From Marinobacter sp. SS5-14b (GTDB lineage Bacteria; Pseudomonadota; Gammaproteobacteria; Pseudomonadales; Oleiphilaceae): a DNA stretch of 64,000 nt. Position 1 is the stretch's first letter. The number at the start of each line of letters is the position of its first letter. Under the pieces are notes generated by a model that made no database searches, was not told where the DNA came from, and saw only the letters and a list, made by a program, of their open reading frames with translations. Below are positions 44,902 to 53,519 of the stretch, piece by piece. The position numbers were made by a program, and so were the translations under genes. The DNA lies in NCBI RefSeq assembly GCF_030541005.1, contig NZ_JASSVM010000001.1, forward strand, positions 806,001-870,000, written 5' to 3'.

Positions 44902-45087
44902 CCAAAATCAACCTCCCGGTCACAAAACGTGGTGTGGAGGAGATTTTTGACTGGTACGGATGACACGTGTTCGACGAAGAAATTACCTTGGAAGGAACCA
45001 GAGGTCAGGAACTCGTTGTCGCAGTTTTTTCTCACTCAAAATTGGCAAAAACCAATCAACGTAACACACTGATCTTAAGGGTAAAAA

Positions 45088-45161
45088 TGGAGGCGCGGGT
45101 CGGAATCGAACCGGCGTACACGGAGTTGCAGTCCGCTGCATAACCACTCTGCCACCGCGCC
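45088..45161 (-). tRNA. tRNA-Cys (GCA)
   Basis: 74 bases. The acceptor stem GGCGCGG pairs with CCGCGCC, the anticodon loop reads CTGCAAC with anticodon GCA, the T-loop is GGTTCGATTCC, and CCA is encoded. Directly downstream of tRNA-Gly on the same strand, 53 bases apart, so probably a joint transcript. Confidence 0.97.
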
Positions 45162-45214
45162 GGGTAAGCCTTGATCTGGCTTTTGCTCTCAGGAGGCATT
45201 GAGAGACTTGGAAA

Positions 45215-45290
45215 TGGAGCGGGAAACGAGATTCGAACTCGCGACCCCAACCTTGGCAAGGTTGTGCTCTACCAACTGAGCTATTCCCGC
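45215..45290 (-). tRNA. tRNA-Gly (GCC)
   Basis: 76 bases. Acceptor stem GCGGGAA/TTCCCGC, D-loop AGTTGGTA, anticodon loop TTGCCAA with anticodon GCC, T-arm GCGAGTTCGAATCTCG, encoded CCA. It has its own sigma-70 promoter upstream (45328-45355). Confidence 0.97.
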
Positions 45291-45327
45291 TCTTCGTTCA
45301 GAGGCGTTGCCTCATCAACGGCTGCGT

Positions 45328-45355
45328 ATTCTACGGATTACGCCGGAGTCGTCAA
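45328..45355 (-). promoter_or_regulatory. Sigma-70 promoter of the tRNA-Gly/tRNA-Cys unit
   Basis: On the minus strand, TTGACG (45350-45355) and TAGAAT (45328-45333) are separated by 16 bases. Transcription would begin about 30 bases before tRNA-Gly. Both hexamers are within one base of consensus. Confidence 0.8.
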
Positions 45356-45528
45356 CACCTTTTTTTCAAGTTTCTGTTTTTGTAGGCAATCTGGATGTTT
45401 TTTAGCCAAGCCATCACCCTGTCATTTGAGGACAGTGTACCCAATCAGTGAACTGCGCCTTGGATCGGCACCAACACTTCTCGCAGAATGACGAGCTGCA
45501 CAATTCGGTCATCGTCAAGGCACTCACT

Positions 45529-46233
45529 ATGCGCACTTATGGCATCTCACGGATCGGTTTCGCGGCACTTGCCCTCATACTCGGCACTTCCGCCCTGGCA
45601 TCGGAATGGAAGGTCGAGCTACAAGGCGACGTCAGGGGTGACATCACCACCTACGTTCGTTCTGTTTCAGATACACCCATCAAACAATTCCGGGGCGTAG
45701 TCGAAACACCCCACTCCATGGTGGCAGCACTGTCGGTTATCGATGACATATCACTGTGCCAGCAGTGGATCTACAACTGCCAGAAGGCCCGTTATCACTA
45801 TACCGCCGATGGGGAACGCCTGTTGTGGATGATGTTTGACGGTGTCTGGCCTGCTTCAGACCGAGACCTGGTGATGAAATCCGTGTTTTTGCAGGAGTAT
45901 CCAAATGGACCGGTGACGGTTCAGTCCACCGGGCGGCAGAGCGCTGCGCCGGAACAATCCGACTATGTGCGCATTCCCATGCTGGACAACAGTTTCTATG
46001 TAGAGCCACTGGCCGATGGCTGGACACGAATCACCTTCACCACCCACATGAATCCAGGTGGATTGATACCCGCCTGGATAGCCAATATCGTGGCAACGGA
46101 TGCACCGATTCGTACCTTGGAAGGGTTAAAGCGGATGATGAACAAGGAACCGTTCCGGGATTACACCCAGAGCTCGCCTCCGGCGAAACTGGTTGAGAAG
46201 CATAACCTTCGCTTCTCAACCCGGGATTCGTAA
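45529..46233 (+). CDS. START-domain lipid-binding protein, secreted
   Basis: Protein of 234 residues with a signal peptide (residues about 9-24, GFAALALILGTSALA) and a START-like domain: KVELQGDVRGDITTYVRSVS, FRGVVETPHSMVAALSVIDD, DGVWPASDRDLVMKSVF and the C-terminal GGLIPAWIANIVATDAPIRT helix that caps the lipid cavity. START domains bind lipids or hydrophobic ligands; the periplasmic location fits lipid handling in the envelope. I use the ATG at 45529 because it begins the signal peptide; the frame is open further upstream. It is convergent with the L,D-transpeptidase gene. Confidence 0.82.
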   Translation: MRTYGISRIGFAALALILGTSALASEWKVELQGDVRGDITTYVRSVSDTPIKQFRGVVETPHSMVAALSVIDDISLCQQWIYNCQKARYHYTADGERLLWMMFDGVWPASDRDLVMKSVFLQEYPNGPVTVQSTGRQSAAPEQSDYVRIPMLDNSFYVEPLADGWTRITFTTHMNPGGLIPAWIANIVATDAPIRTLEGLKRMMNKEPFRDYTQSSPPAKLVEKHNLRFSTRDS

Positions 46234-46248
46234 AGGGTCGGTCTCAAC

Positions 46249-46980
46249 TCAGGAGTTACCCTGTGTTGAAGCACTGGCTTCGGCCAGTTGCGAGGGGGTA
46301 TCACAGTTCAGAAAGCTGGATGTTTGCAGCCACTTCTGGTCCGGGTAGTACTTGAAAACCAGCTGGCCGCCTTTCAGGTTATCAACCACAGACTGGATCA
46401 CTTTTTGATCTACAGCCGGGCAGCCGTGGCTGCGACCAATTCGGCCATAGTCTGCAACCCAGCTCGGGCTCACGTAATCTGCCCCGTGAATGACAATCGC
46501 CCTCTGGCGAGCCAGGTCATTGATGCCCGGCTCAAGGCCATCCAGGCGTAACGAATAGCCGTGCATTCCGCGATAACTCTCGCTGGCTTTGAACAGGCCA
46601 ATACTGGACTGGTGACTACCTTCTATATTTGAGAACTCACTGGCTTCCAGGTTTCCGGAATTCTTGCCGTGGGCGACCAGATCTTTCAGGAGCAAGCGGC
46701 CCTGCTCTAGGTCAAAAATCCACATGCGCTGCTCGCTGGACGGCAATGAAAAGTCGATCACTGCCAGGCGCTCCGGCATCGCCACACCATTGTTCACCGC
46801 GCACTGAGTTGCTTTGAACGCCGCATCCAGCACGTCGGGATTCAGTTTTGGGGCGGAACTGGCCAACTGGTCATGAAGCTGATTGTCGAAGGATTGCGCG
46901 TTTGTTTGAAAGGAAAAGGCCAGAGAAAGAACCAGGCCGGATAACATTAAAAAAGTGCGTTGTTTGCTGTGCTTGAGCAT
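46249..46980 (-). CDS. L,D-transpeptidase-like catalytic domain protein (YkuD_2)
   Basis: Secreted enzyme of 243 residues. A signal peptide ends near residue 29 (AFSFQTNAQS). The catalytic pattern of the YkuD_2 family is present: HG in VIHGADYV and the SHGCPAVD motif with the nucleophilic Cys, preceded by SIGLFKASESYRGMHGYSL. Such proteins cross-link or cleave peptidoglycan stems. I start at the ATG at 46980, preceded by GAGG; an upstream frame to 47076 is unlike a signal peptide. Divergent from the thiamine operon. Confidence 0.85.
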   Translation of the reverse strand: MLKHSKQRTFLMLSGLVLSLAFSFQTNAQSFDNQLHDQLASSAPKLNPDVLDAAFKATQCAVNNGVAMPERLAVIDFSLPSSEQRMWIFDLEQGRLLLKDLVAHGKNSGNLEASEFSNIEGSHQSSIGLFKASESYRGMHGYSLRLDGLEPGINDLARQRAIVIHGADYVSPSWVADYGRIGRSHGCPAVDQKVIQSVVDNLKGGQLVFKYYPDQKWLQTSSFLNCDTPSQLAEASASTQGNS

Positions 46981-47127
46981 TCGCACATTACCTCGAATAT
47001 GAAGAGTGTCGTGTAGCTGGCTGAAAATATGCCTCATTCTAACAGCGAATTTTGAGACTTCGGTCATTCCGTACATTTTTTAACCTTTCCACTACACTTC
47101 CTGCGCATTACTACAAAGCTGAGTGCA

Positions 47128-47136
47128 TGCTAGAAT
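47128..47136 (+). promoter_or_regulatory. Extended -10 promoter of the thiamine operon
   Basis: TGCTAGAAT has the TGN extension in front of a -10 hexamer one base off consensus. The predicted start is near 47143, immediately before the riboswitch. The matching -35 (TTACTA near 47108) is weak, as expected for an extended -10 promoter. Confidence 0.5.
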
Positions 47137-47144
47137 CGCTTCAA

Positions 47145-47222
47145 CTCAACGGGGTGCCCTTGATTGGGGCTGAGACCACACCCGCGGAACCTGACACGGA
47201 TAATGCCGGCGAAGGGATTGAG
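47145..47222 (+). promoter_or_regulatory. TPP riboswitch
   Basis: The thi-box core is unmistakable: ACGGGGTGCC, GGGGCTGAGA, ACCCGCGGAACCTGA, then CGGATAATGCCGGCGAAGGGA. All conserved elements are in order and at usual spacing. It lies about 65 bases before the thiB start, so in the presence of thiamine pyrophosphate it should block expression of the thiBPQ importer; whether by termination or by sequestering the ribosome site cannot be told without folding. Confidence 0.97.
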
Positions 47223-47284
47223 GAACGCTACGCAAAGCGTTTGCCGCGGCATGGTTGCTACCCATTTGTACAGGATGCCGCATC

Positions 47285-48289
47285 ATGTATTACCGCTTGT
47301 CTCTTCTGCTATTGGCTTTGGTAACACCGCTCACCGCCAGAGCTGCCGACGCGCCTGTGCTCAACGTCTATACCCACCCTTCTTTCGCGGCCGACTGGGG
47401 CCCCGGCCCAGCCGTAAAGCAGGCGTTTGAGGCCCAATGTGGCTGCACCCTTGCGTACACCGTTCTGGACAGTGGCGGTGATATCCTGCAGCGGTTGCGC
47501 CTGGAAGGCGAGTCCACCAATGCCGATGTCGTGCTTGGCCTGGATACCGCGACGATGGAAACCGCCCGTCAAACCGGGCTGATCGGCAAACACGACCAGG
47601 CACTCGATGCACTGGCATTGCCCATCGGCTGGACCGACAAATACTTTGTGCCGTACGACTGGGGCTACTTTGCTTTCGTTTACGACACCGAGCAACTGGC
47701 AGAGCCACCCACCAGTCTGGAAGCCCTGATAAACGCTCCGGAAGACTTGAAAATCATTATTCAGGATCCTAGAACGAGCACGCCCGGGCTTGGCTTGTTG
47801 CTATGGATGCACTCGGTTTATGGAGATGAAGCCCCGGCAAAATGGCAGGCACTGAGTACGAAGATACTCGCCACTACCCAGAGCTGGAGCGATGGCTACT
47901 TTTCGCTGTTCATGAACGGCGAAGCACCGATGATCCTCTCCTACAGCACATCACCGGCGTATCACATGGCGGTTGATGAAACCGACCGCTACCAGGCTGT
48001 CGAGTTTGAAGAAGGTCATTATCTTCAGGTAGAGGTTGCTGCGCTGGTGGCGCCCTCGGATAACAAGTTACTGGCACGGGACTTCCTCGATTTCATGCTG
48101 ACTCCGGATTTTCAGCGCCACATTCCTCTGAAGAACGTGATGTACCCGGCCATTGATCTTGGCGATGAGTTGCCCGAGGTCTTTGATCGCCTGATAACGC
48201 CTGATCATGCGTTCTATATGCCTCCGTCAGAGGTCGCTGGCATGCGCCGCAAGCTGGTGGATGACTGGCTGAACGCACTGACACGCTGA
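47285..48289 (+). CDS. thiB: Thiamine ABC transporter substrate-binding protein
   Basis: Periplasmic binding protein for thiamine and its phosphates (334 residues). A signal peptide ends near residue 20 (LLLALVTPLTARAADA). The pattern VLNVYTHPSFAADWGPGP, ADVVLGLDTATM and VPYDWGYFAFVYD is that of ThiB/TbpA. I choose the ATG at 47285, directly after the riboswitch region; an ATG-like codon at 47255 would include part of the leader. thiP starts five bases after its stop. Confidence 0.93.
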   Translation: MYYRLSLLLLALVTPLTARAADAPVLNVYTHPSFAADWGPGPAVKQAFEAQCGCTLAYTVLDSGGDILQRLRLEGESTNADVVLGLDTATMETARQTGLIGKHDQALDALALPIGWTDKYFVPYDWGYFAFVYDTEQLAEPPTSLEALINAPEDLKIIIQDPRTSTPGLGLLLWMHSVYGDEAPAKWQALSTKILATTQSWSDGYFSLFMNGEAPMILSYSTSPAYHMAVDETDRYQAVEFEEGHYLQVEVAALVAPSDNKLLARDFLDFMLTPDFQRHIPLKNVMYPAIDLGDELPEVFDRLITPDHAFYMPPSEVAGMRRKLVDDWLNALTR

Positions 48290-48293
48290 TCCC

Positions 48294-49964
48294 ATGCTTG
48301 CCAACCGTTACTCCGCTCCACTGAGCCATCCCGGGTGGCAATTGGTGCCTGGCCTGCTGCTTGGCCTGGGGCTCCTGATCCTGGTGGCCTTTGGGCTCGG
48401 GAGCATGCTGGTAACCGCCGGCAGCGCAGATGTTGCTTCCGTAGTTAACAGCCGTTACTTGCGCGGGGTTATCTGGTTCACCGTTTGGCAGGCGCTGCTT
48501 TCCGTGCTGTTAACGCTTCTGGTGGCCCTTCCGGTCGCCCGCACACTGGCGAGATATCGCCAATTTCCGGGCAGAAGTCTGATGCTCAGGCTCATGGAGT
48601 TGAGCCTGGTACTGCCAACCATTGTGGCGGTTTCCGGCATCATTGGTGTTTACGGCCGGCAAGGCTGGGTCACCGCTCTGCTGAATAACTGGCTGCCCGG
48701 GCACAGCTGGAGCCTGTATGGGCTCAACGGAATTCTACTGGCTCACGTTTTCTTCAATGCGCCACTTGCGGCAAGAATCATGCTGCAAGCGCTTGAATCG
48801 GTGCCGTCACCAAGGCTTCGTATTGCCTCGCAACTGGGGCTTCGGGGTTGGTGGGCCTGGCGTTCCGTTGAGTGGCCGGCTCTGCGGCCCCTGCTCCCCG
48901 GGCTATGCGCACTGGTGTTCACGCTCTGCTTTACCAGTTTTGCCATCATCATGACACTCGGCGGCGGGCCTGCTGCAACCACCCTTGAGGTGGCCATTTA
49001 CCAGGCATTGAGATTTGAGTTCGACTTTCCCCAAGCAGCGGTATTGGCGGTGATCCAGCTGGTCATCTGCGGCGGACTCTGGTGGCTGGTTTTCCGCCAG
49101 CGCCTTGAATACTCTCTTATGCCCAATCGTCATTTTGTTCAGGGCGTTCAGCTCAAGGCCTGGCCTGGTCAGTTGTGGTTCTCAACCCTTCTGCTGGCTG
49201 CCTTTGCACTGTTTTTAGTGCTCCCCATCCTCGCCATTGCCAGCCGCGGACTCCCCTCCCTACTGACCTTTACCGGTCACAGCTCGCCCTACGAGCAATT
49301 ACTTTCAGCGACAGGCCGAAGCTTGCTGATTGCACTGCCCGCCGGGCTTGGCGCGGTTTCAGGTGCATTACTCACCCTGGCTTCAGTCAGTAAAGCCCGT
49401 GGCCGTCTTTTAACCGCCATTCCGACATCAACCAGTTATTTGCCGTTGATCGTGCCCCCCTTGGTGCTTGGCACAGGGCTGTTTCTGCTGCTGAGGCCAG
49501 GTCTAGGAAATAACGCCCAGGGTTGGACTTTGGTCTCACTCATTAACGGCCTGATGGCCTTACCCTTCGTGATTCAGGTGTTGCGTGGACCGCTGGCCAG
49601 GCTAGACACTCATTCCCGCCGTGTGGCCGACCAGCTAGGCGTAATTGGCTGGTATCGCTGGCACCGGGTCTACTGGCCCTTGATGCGGCGCCCGCTGGCG
49701 CTGGCTCTGGCCTATGGCATTGCGCTCTCGATGGGTGATTTTGGTGTTATTGCATTGTTTGGAAGCCCCGGGCAACCCACCCTGCCAGTTCTGCTGTACC
49801 AACAACTGGGCAGTTACCGAATGTCAGACGCAGCAGGAACCGGCTTGTGGCTATTGCTCCTCATGGTGGTGATCTTCGGCCTCCTTTCGGTGATTGGCCG
49901 TCCACCGGCGCACCATAGATATAAAACCGTTCGCCAGCCATTCCCGGAGCCCGAACATGCTTGA
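48294..49964 (+). CDS. thiP: Thiamine ABC transporter permease
   Basis: Two-half permease (556 residues) with about twelve membrane segments; each half carries an EAA-type loop (LRIASQLGLRGWWAWRSVEW and RRVADQLGVIGWYRWHRVYW). Fused halves of this size are typical for ThiP. The stop overlaps the thiQ start by eight bases. Confidence 0.93.
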   Translation: MLANRYSAPLSHPGWQLVPGLLLGLGLLILVAFGLGSMLVTAGSADVASVVNSRYLRGVIWFTVWQALLSVLLTLLVALPVARTLARYRQFPGRSLMLRLMELSLVLPTIVAVSGIIGVYGRQGWVTALLNNWLPGHSWSLYGLNGILLAHVFFNAPLAARIMLQALESVPSPRLRIASQLGLRGWWAWRSVEWPALRPLLPGLCALVFTLCFTSFAIIMTLGGGPAATTLEVAIYQALRFEFDFPQAAVLAVIQLVICGGLWWLVFRQRLEYSLMPNRHFVQGVQLKAWPGQLWFSTLLLAAFALFLVLPILAIASRGLPSLLTFTGHSSPYEQLLSATGRSLLIALPAGLGAVSGALLTLASVSKARGRLLTAIPTSTSYLPLIVPPLVLGTGLFLLLRPGLGNNAQGWTLVSLINGLMALPFVIQVLRGPLARLDTHSRRVADQLGVIGWYRWHRVYWPLMRRPLALALAYGIALSMGDFGVIALFGSPGQPTLPVLLYQQLGSYRMSDAAGTGLWLLLLMVVIFGLLSVIGRPPAHHRYKTVRQPFPEPEHA

Positions 49965-50571
49965 GGTAAAGCATCTGCGCTTTCGCTACCCCGGTCAGGA
50001 AGCAGCTTGGGAGTTCCATTTCTCAGTGCTTCCAGGCCAATGCATCGCCATTCGCGGCGCCAGCGGTTCAGGCAAAACAACCCTGCTTAATCTTATCGCC
50101 GGCTTTCTGCAACAAGAGTCCGGAACGATTCAGTTGAGCGGTCGCCCCCTCGAACAACTTGAACCCTGGCAGCGGCCGATAACCAGCGTGTTCCAGGAGC
50201 ACAACCTGTTCGAGCATCTGGACGTTGCAACCAATATCGGGCTGGGGCTGCACCCGGGGTTAAAGCTAACTCAGGATCAGAGACACCTGATTGATGAGGG
50301 CCTTCTGCGAAGCGGCCTGCCCGGGTTCGGCAGCCCTATGCCCGGGGACCTCTCCGGCGGCCAACGCCAGCGGGTGGCTCTGGTCAGGGCCATACTGCGC
50401 CGCAAACCGCTCTTGCTTCTGGATGAACCCATGACCGGGCTGGACCCGGAGGTAAAACACAACATGAGAGCCCTGTTACTGGAAGAGAAAGCCCGGGGTG
50501 TGACGCTGGTTCTCGCCAGCCATGATGAAGAAGACCGAAAGATACTGGCAGACCACCACTGGAATCTTTAA
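49957..50571 (+). CDS. thiQ: Thiamine ABC transporter ATPase
   Basis: ATPase of 204 residues. Walker A GASGSGKTT near residue 35, signature LSGGQRQR, Walker B LLLLDEPMTGLD and the switch His region LASHDEED are all present. Slightly shorter than E. coli ThiQ. The ATG at 49957 has GGAG upstream and lies inside thiP. Thirty-six bases after its stop a lipid transporter operon begins on the same strand with no visible terminator. Confidence 0.93.
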   Translation: MLEVKHLRFRYPGQEAAWEFHFSVLPGQCIAIRGASGSGKTTLLNLIAGFLQQESGTIQLSGRPLEQLEPWQRPITSVFQEHNLFEHLDVATNIGLGLHPGLKLTQDQRHLIDEGLLRSGLPGFGSPMPGDLSGGQRQRVALVRAILRRKPLLLLDEPMTGLDPEVKHNMRALLLEEKARGVTLVLASHDEEDRKILADHHWNL

Positions 50572-50607
50572 GCTTGCAGAGAATTATTACAGGGATTCTT
50601 TGACTCA

Positions 50608-51759
50608 GTGGCAATCCGTTCCGGACTCAGCTCTCCATCATCTGACCAGTTGCCCGGCAGCGTTAAAATTGAAGGCGCTGCTCTGGTGATCAGTGGCGAC
50701 TGGACGTTACGCCACTATGGTTCGCTTAACCAGTTGATCAGAGGTCTCCACGGAAAGTCACCGTCCAACCCGACCCTGGACTTAGACTGCCTTGGCCATA
50801 TCGACACCGCCGGTGCCTCCCTGATCGCGAAGCTGGCCGGAAGTACTGCTCTGGTTCAGGCGCTGGACAGTGCAGATCTCGCCGAAGAACAAAAAGCCTT
50901 GCTGGACGCCGTCGCGGCTGCCGTCCCAGAAGGGCAGTTCCAGCCACCAAAGATAAACCCGGTAGCGGGCTTCCTTGCCGATGTCGGGCAGAAGGTAACG
51001 TCAATCTCCCGGCTCACCTGGCAGCTATCAGGGTTTATAGGCGAAACACTGGCTACCTTGTTTTACATCCTGCCACGCCCCGGGCGGTGGCGATTTACGC
51101 CGTTCGTGGCTGCCGTTCACGACACGGGGCTGAATGCCCTGCCGATTGTTGCTCTGCTGACGTTTCTCGTGGGTGCCGTTGTTGCGTTTCTTGGTGCGAC
51201 CGTGCTCGAGGATTTTGGCGCCACTATTTACACCGTTAACCTGGTGGCGTTTTCGTTTCTGCGGGAGTTTGGTGTCCTGCTGGCAGCCATCCTGCTGGCC
51301 GGGCGCACAGCCAGTTCATTTACCGCACAAATCGGGGCCATGAAGGTCAACGAAGAGCTGGATGCCATTCGCACACTCGGCCTTAATCCCGTTGAGTTAC
51401 TGGTGGTGCCCCGGGTACTGGCGATGATGCTTAGCCTGCCGGTGCTCACGTTCATCGGCATGATTTCCGGCATGGTCGGCGGTGCTGTGGTCTGCGCGCT
51501 CGTGCTCGACATACCACCCAGCCAGTTCATGGCCATTGTTGAGCGTGATATCGCGCTGAAGCACTTTCTGGTCGGTATTGGCAAAGCCCCGGTTTTCGCC
51601 TTCCTGATTGCCGTGATTGGCTGCCTTGAAGGCTTCAAAGTCGCCGGTAGTGCACAATCCGTAGGCGAACACACCACATCCAGCGTGGTTCAGTCGATCT
51701 TTATGGTGATATTGCTGGATTCCGTCGCGGCGCTGTTTTTTATGGAAATGGGCTGGTAA
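50608..51759 (+). CDS. MlaE-type permease with fused N-terminal STAS domain
   Basis: Inner-membrane permease of the MlaE/YrbE family (383 residues) for phospholipid or related lipid transport. The first 95 residues or so are a STAS domain (LVISGDWTLRHYGSLNQL, LDLDCLGHIDTAGASLIAKL), the role normally filled by a separate MlaB. The permease core follows with LPIVALLTFLVGAVVAF, LAGRTASSFTAQIGAMKVNE and LGLNPVELLVVPRVLAM. GTG start. First gene of a four-gene Mce-type system; the ATPase, MCE protein and lipoprotein follow with gaps or overlaps of a few bases. Confidence 0.9.
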   Translation: MAIRSGLSSPSSDQLPGSVKIEGAALVISGDWTLRHYGSLNQLIRGLHGKSPSNPTLDLDCLGHIDTAGASLIAKLAGSTALVQALDSADLAEEQKALLDAVAAAVPEGQFQPPKINPVAGFLADVGQKVTSISRLTWQLSGFIGETLATLFYILPRPGRWRFTPFVAAVHDTGLNALPIVALLTFLVGAVVAFLGATVLEDFGATIYTVNLVAFSFLREFGVLLAAILLAGRTASSFTAQIGAMKVNEELDAIRTLGLNPVELLVVPRVLAMMLSLPVLTFIGMISGMVGGAVVCALVLDIPPSQFMAIVERDIALKHFLVGIGKAPVFAFLIAVIGCLEGFKVAGSAQSVGEHTTSSVVQSIFMVILLDSVAALFFMEMGW

Positions 51760-51765
51760 CTCCCT

Positions 51766-52581
51766 ATGGCCGAGCATCATCCAAGACAGCAGAAAACACC
51801 CGTTATCGAGGTGCGCGGGCTGAGCAACCGCTTTGGCGCCCATGTTGTTCACGACGGTCTCGATCTGGATTTGTACACCGGCGAAATTTTGGGTGTGGTA
51901 GGCGGCTCGGGCACCGGAAAGTCCGTGCTGCTTCGCAGTATTGTGGGATTGAACAAGCCCTCTGCCGGGCATATCCGTGTGTTTGATGTCGACCTCACCG
52001 AACTTTCCGGACCGGAGCGTTCCTTGTATGAGCAACGATTTGGCGTTCTGTTCCAGGGCGGCGCCCTGTTCACCTCGCTTAATCTCGTCCAGAACATATC
52101 ACTGCCGTTAATTGAACACGCAGGGCTGAGCCGTTCTGATGCCGAGGAATTGTCCAGAATGAAGCTCGGGCTAACAGGCCTGCCACCCGATGCCGCACTG
52201 AAATATCCAGCGGAGTTATCCGGCGGCATGATAAAGCGGGCCGCCCTGGCAAGAGCCCTGGCCCTGGACCCCGAAATTCTGTTTCTTGATGAACCCACCG
52301 CCGGGCTGGACCCGATCGGCGCCGCCGCCTTCGATGAGTTGATTGTAACGCTCAGCGACGCGCTGGGGCTGACGGTCTTTCTTGTCACCCATGATCTGGA
52401 TACCCTCTACACTACCTGTGACAGGGTGGCGGTTTTATCCCAGCAAAAAGTGCTGGTGGCGGATACGCTTGATCAGGTTGCGCAAACGAGCGACGCCTGG
52501 GTTCAGGAATATTTCCACGGCCCCCGCGGGCGAGCGGCCATTGTGGCCAAGCACAGGCTGACACAACAGGAGCCCCGTTAA
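51766..52581 (+). CDS. MlaF-type lipid transporter ATPase
   Basis: ABC ATPase of 271 residues. Walker A GGSGTGKSV, signature LSGGMIKR with the Met typical of the MlaF family, Walker B ILFLDEPTAGLD and the switch LVTHDLDT. The C-terminal extension of about 25 residues resembles the MlaF tail that holds the partner protein. The stop overlaps the next start by one base (TAATG). Confidence 0.92.
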   Translation: MAEHHPRQQKTPVIEVRGLSNRFGAHVVHDGLDLDLYTGEILGVVGGSGTGKSVLLRSIVGLNKPSAGHIRVFDVDLTELSGPERSLYEQRFGVLFQGGALFTSLNLVQNISLPLIEHAGLSRSDAEELSRMKLGLTGLPPDAALKYPAELSGGMIKRAALARALALDPEILFLDEPTAGLDPIGAAAFDELIVTLSDALGLTVFLVTHDLDTLYTTCDRVAVLSQQKVLVADTLDQVAQTSDAWVQEYFHGPRGRAAIVAKHRLTQQEPR

Positions 52582-53519
52582 TGGAGCCAAAGGCCCACCA
52601 CGTAGTCATCGGACTTTTCACCCTGGTAGCCGTCGGTTCAGCGCTGCTGTTTGCTTTGTGGCTGGGCAAGTCCTCTGCAGACCGGGAGTGGAGCTATTAT
52701 CAGATCGGCTTTGACCACCCGGTCAGCGGCCTATCCAAAGGCAATCCAGTCCTTTACAGCGGCATACCGGTCGGCGATGTGCTGGACCTCACACTGGCCC
52801 CCGACAACCCGGCCCATGTGCGGGTATTGGTGCGTGTTGATCAGGAGATCCCCGTGCGCCAGGACACCCGGGCGGGGCTGGTTCTGGCCAATATTACTGG
52901 CAGCATGAGCATTCAGTTCACCGGTGGCACGCCCGAAAGTCCTGTACTTAACGGAGAGCGCGACAACCCTCCCCTGATCACCGCCGAACCTTCCACGCTC
53001 AGCAACCTGCTGAATAACGGCGAAGCCATGTTAACCAAGGCCGAGCAGCTCTTGACCAACATGAACCGGTTGCTGGCCAACGAAAACGTCGACAATGTCT
53101 CCGCCATTCTCAACAACACCCGGGACGCCAGTGAGTCTCTGCTCGCTAACCGGGAAACACTGGTTGAACTGCTCGCTCAATTCGATCGCGCGGCCGTGCG
53201 TGCGGAAGAAGCTGCAATCAAAGTGTCCAGAGTGTCCGATAATGCTCGCCTGGTGTTGAATGACAGAGTGACCCCAGTGCTGACCGCCATGGATAATGCC
53301 CTGACGACCCTGCAACCGTCGCTGGAGCGGCTCAACCAGCTCACCGGCGACAATGAGCATGCGCTGGATGCCGGCATCCAGGGCTTTTCCCAGTTAACAC
53401 CAGCGCTGCGCGAACTGCGGAGCACCCTGCGCAACCTGAATTCATTTACCCGCAGGCTGGAGCAAGACCCAGCCGGCACGCTCTGGGGCGGCGCAACCAT
53501 GAAGGAGTTTGAGGAATGA
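52581..53519 (+). CDS. MlaD-family MCE protein
   Basis: Single-MCE-domain protein (312 residues) anchored by one N-terminal membrane helix (VVIGLFTLVAVGSALLFALW). The MCE domain is at about residues 38-120 (FDHPVSGLSKGNPVLYSGIP, GLVLANITGSMSIQF). The C-terminal part is a long alpha-helical region with heptad patterns (NLLNNGEAMLTKAEQLLTNM onward), like those that form periplasmic tunnels in PqiB/YebT-type systems. The ligand is probably phospholipid or another hydrophobic molecule. Confidence 0.9.
   Translation: MEPKAHHVVIGLFTLVAVGSALLFALWLGKSSADREWSYYQIGFDHPVSGLSKGNPVLYSGIPVGDVLDLTLAPDNPAHVRVLVRVDQEIPVRQDTRAGLVLANITGSMSIQFTGGTPESPVLNGERDNPPLITAEPSTLSNLLNNGEAMLTKAEQLLTNMNRLLANENVDNVSAILNNTRDASESLLANRETLVELLAQFDRAAVRAEEAAIKVSRVSDNARLVLNDRVTPVLTAMDNALTTLQPSLERLNQLTGDNEHALDAGIQGFSQLTPALRELRSTLRNLNSFTRRLEQDPAGTLWGGATMKEFEE

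Noticed and set aside
44902..45087. Possible relic reading frame between the small gene and tRNA-Cys
   Set aside because: Short and broken, with no start, ribosome site or match; not called.
45088..45161. tRNA-Cys as an integration site for the accessory patch
   Set aside because: No integrase gene and no second copy of the tRNA 3' end were found in the neighbouring 3 kb.
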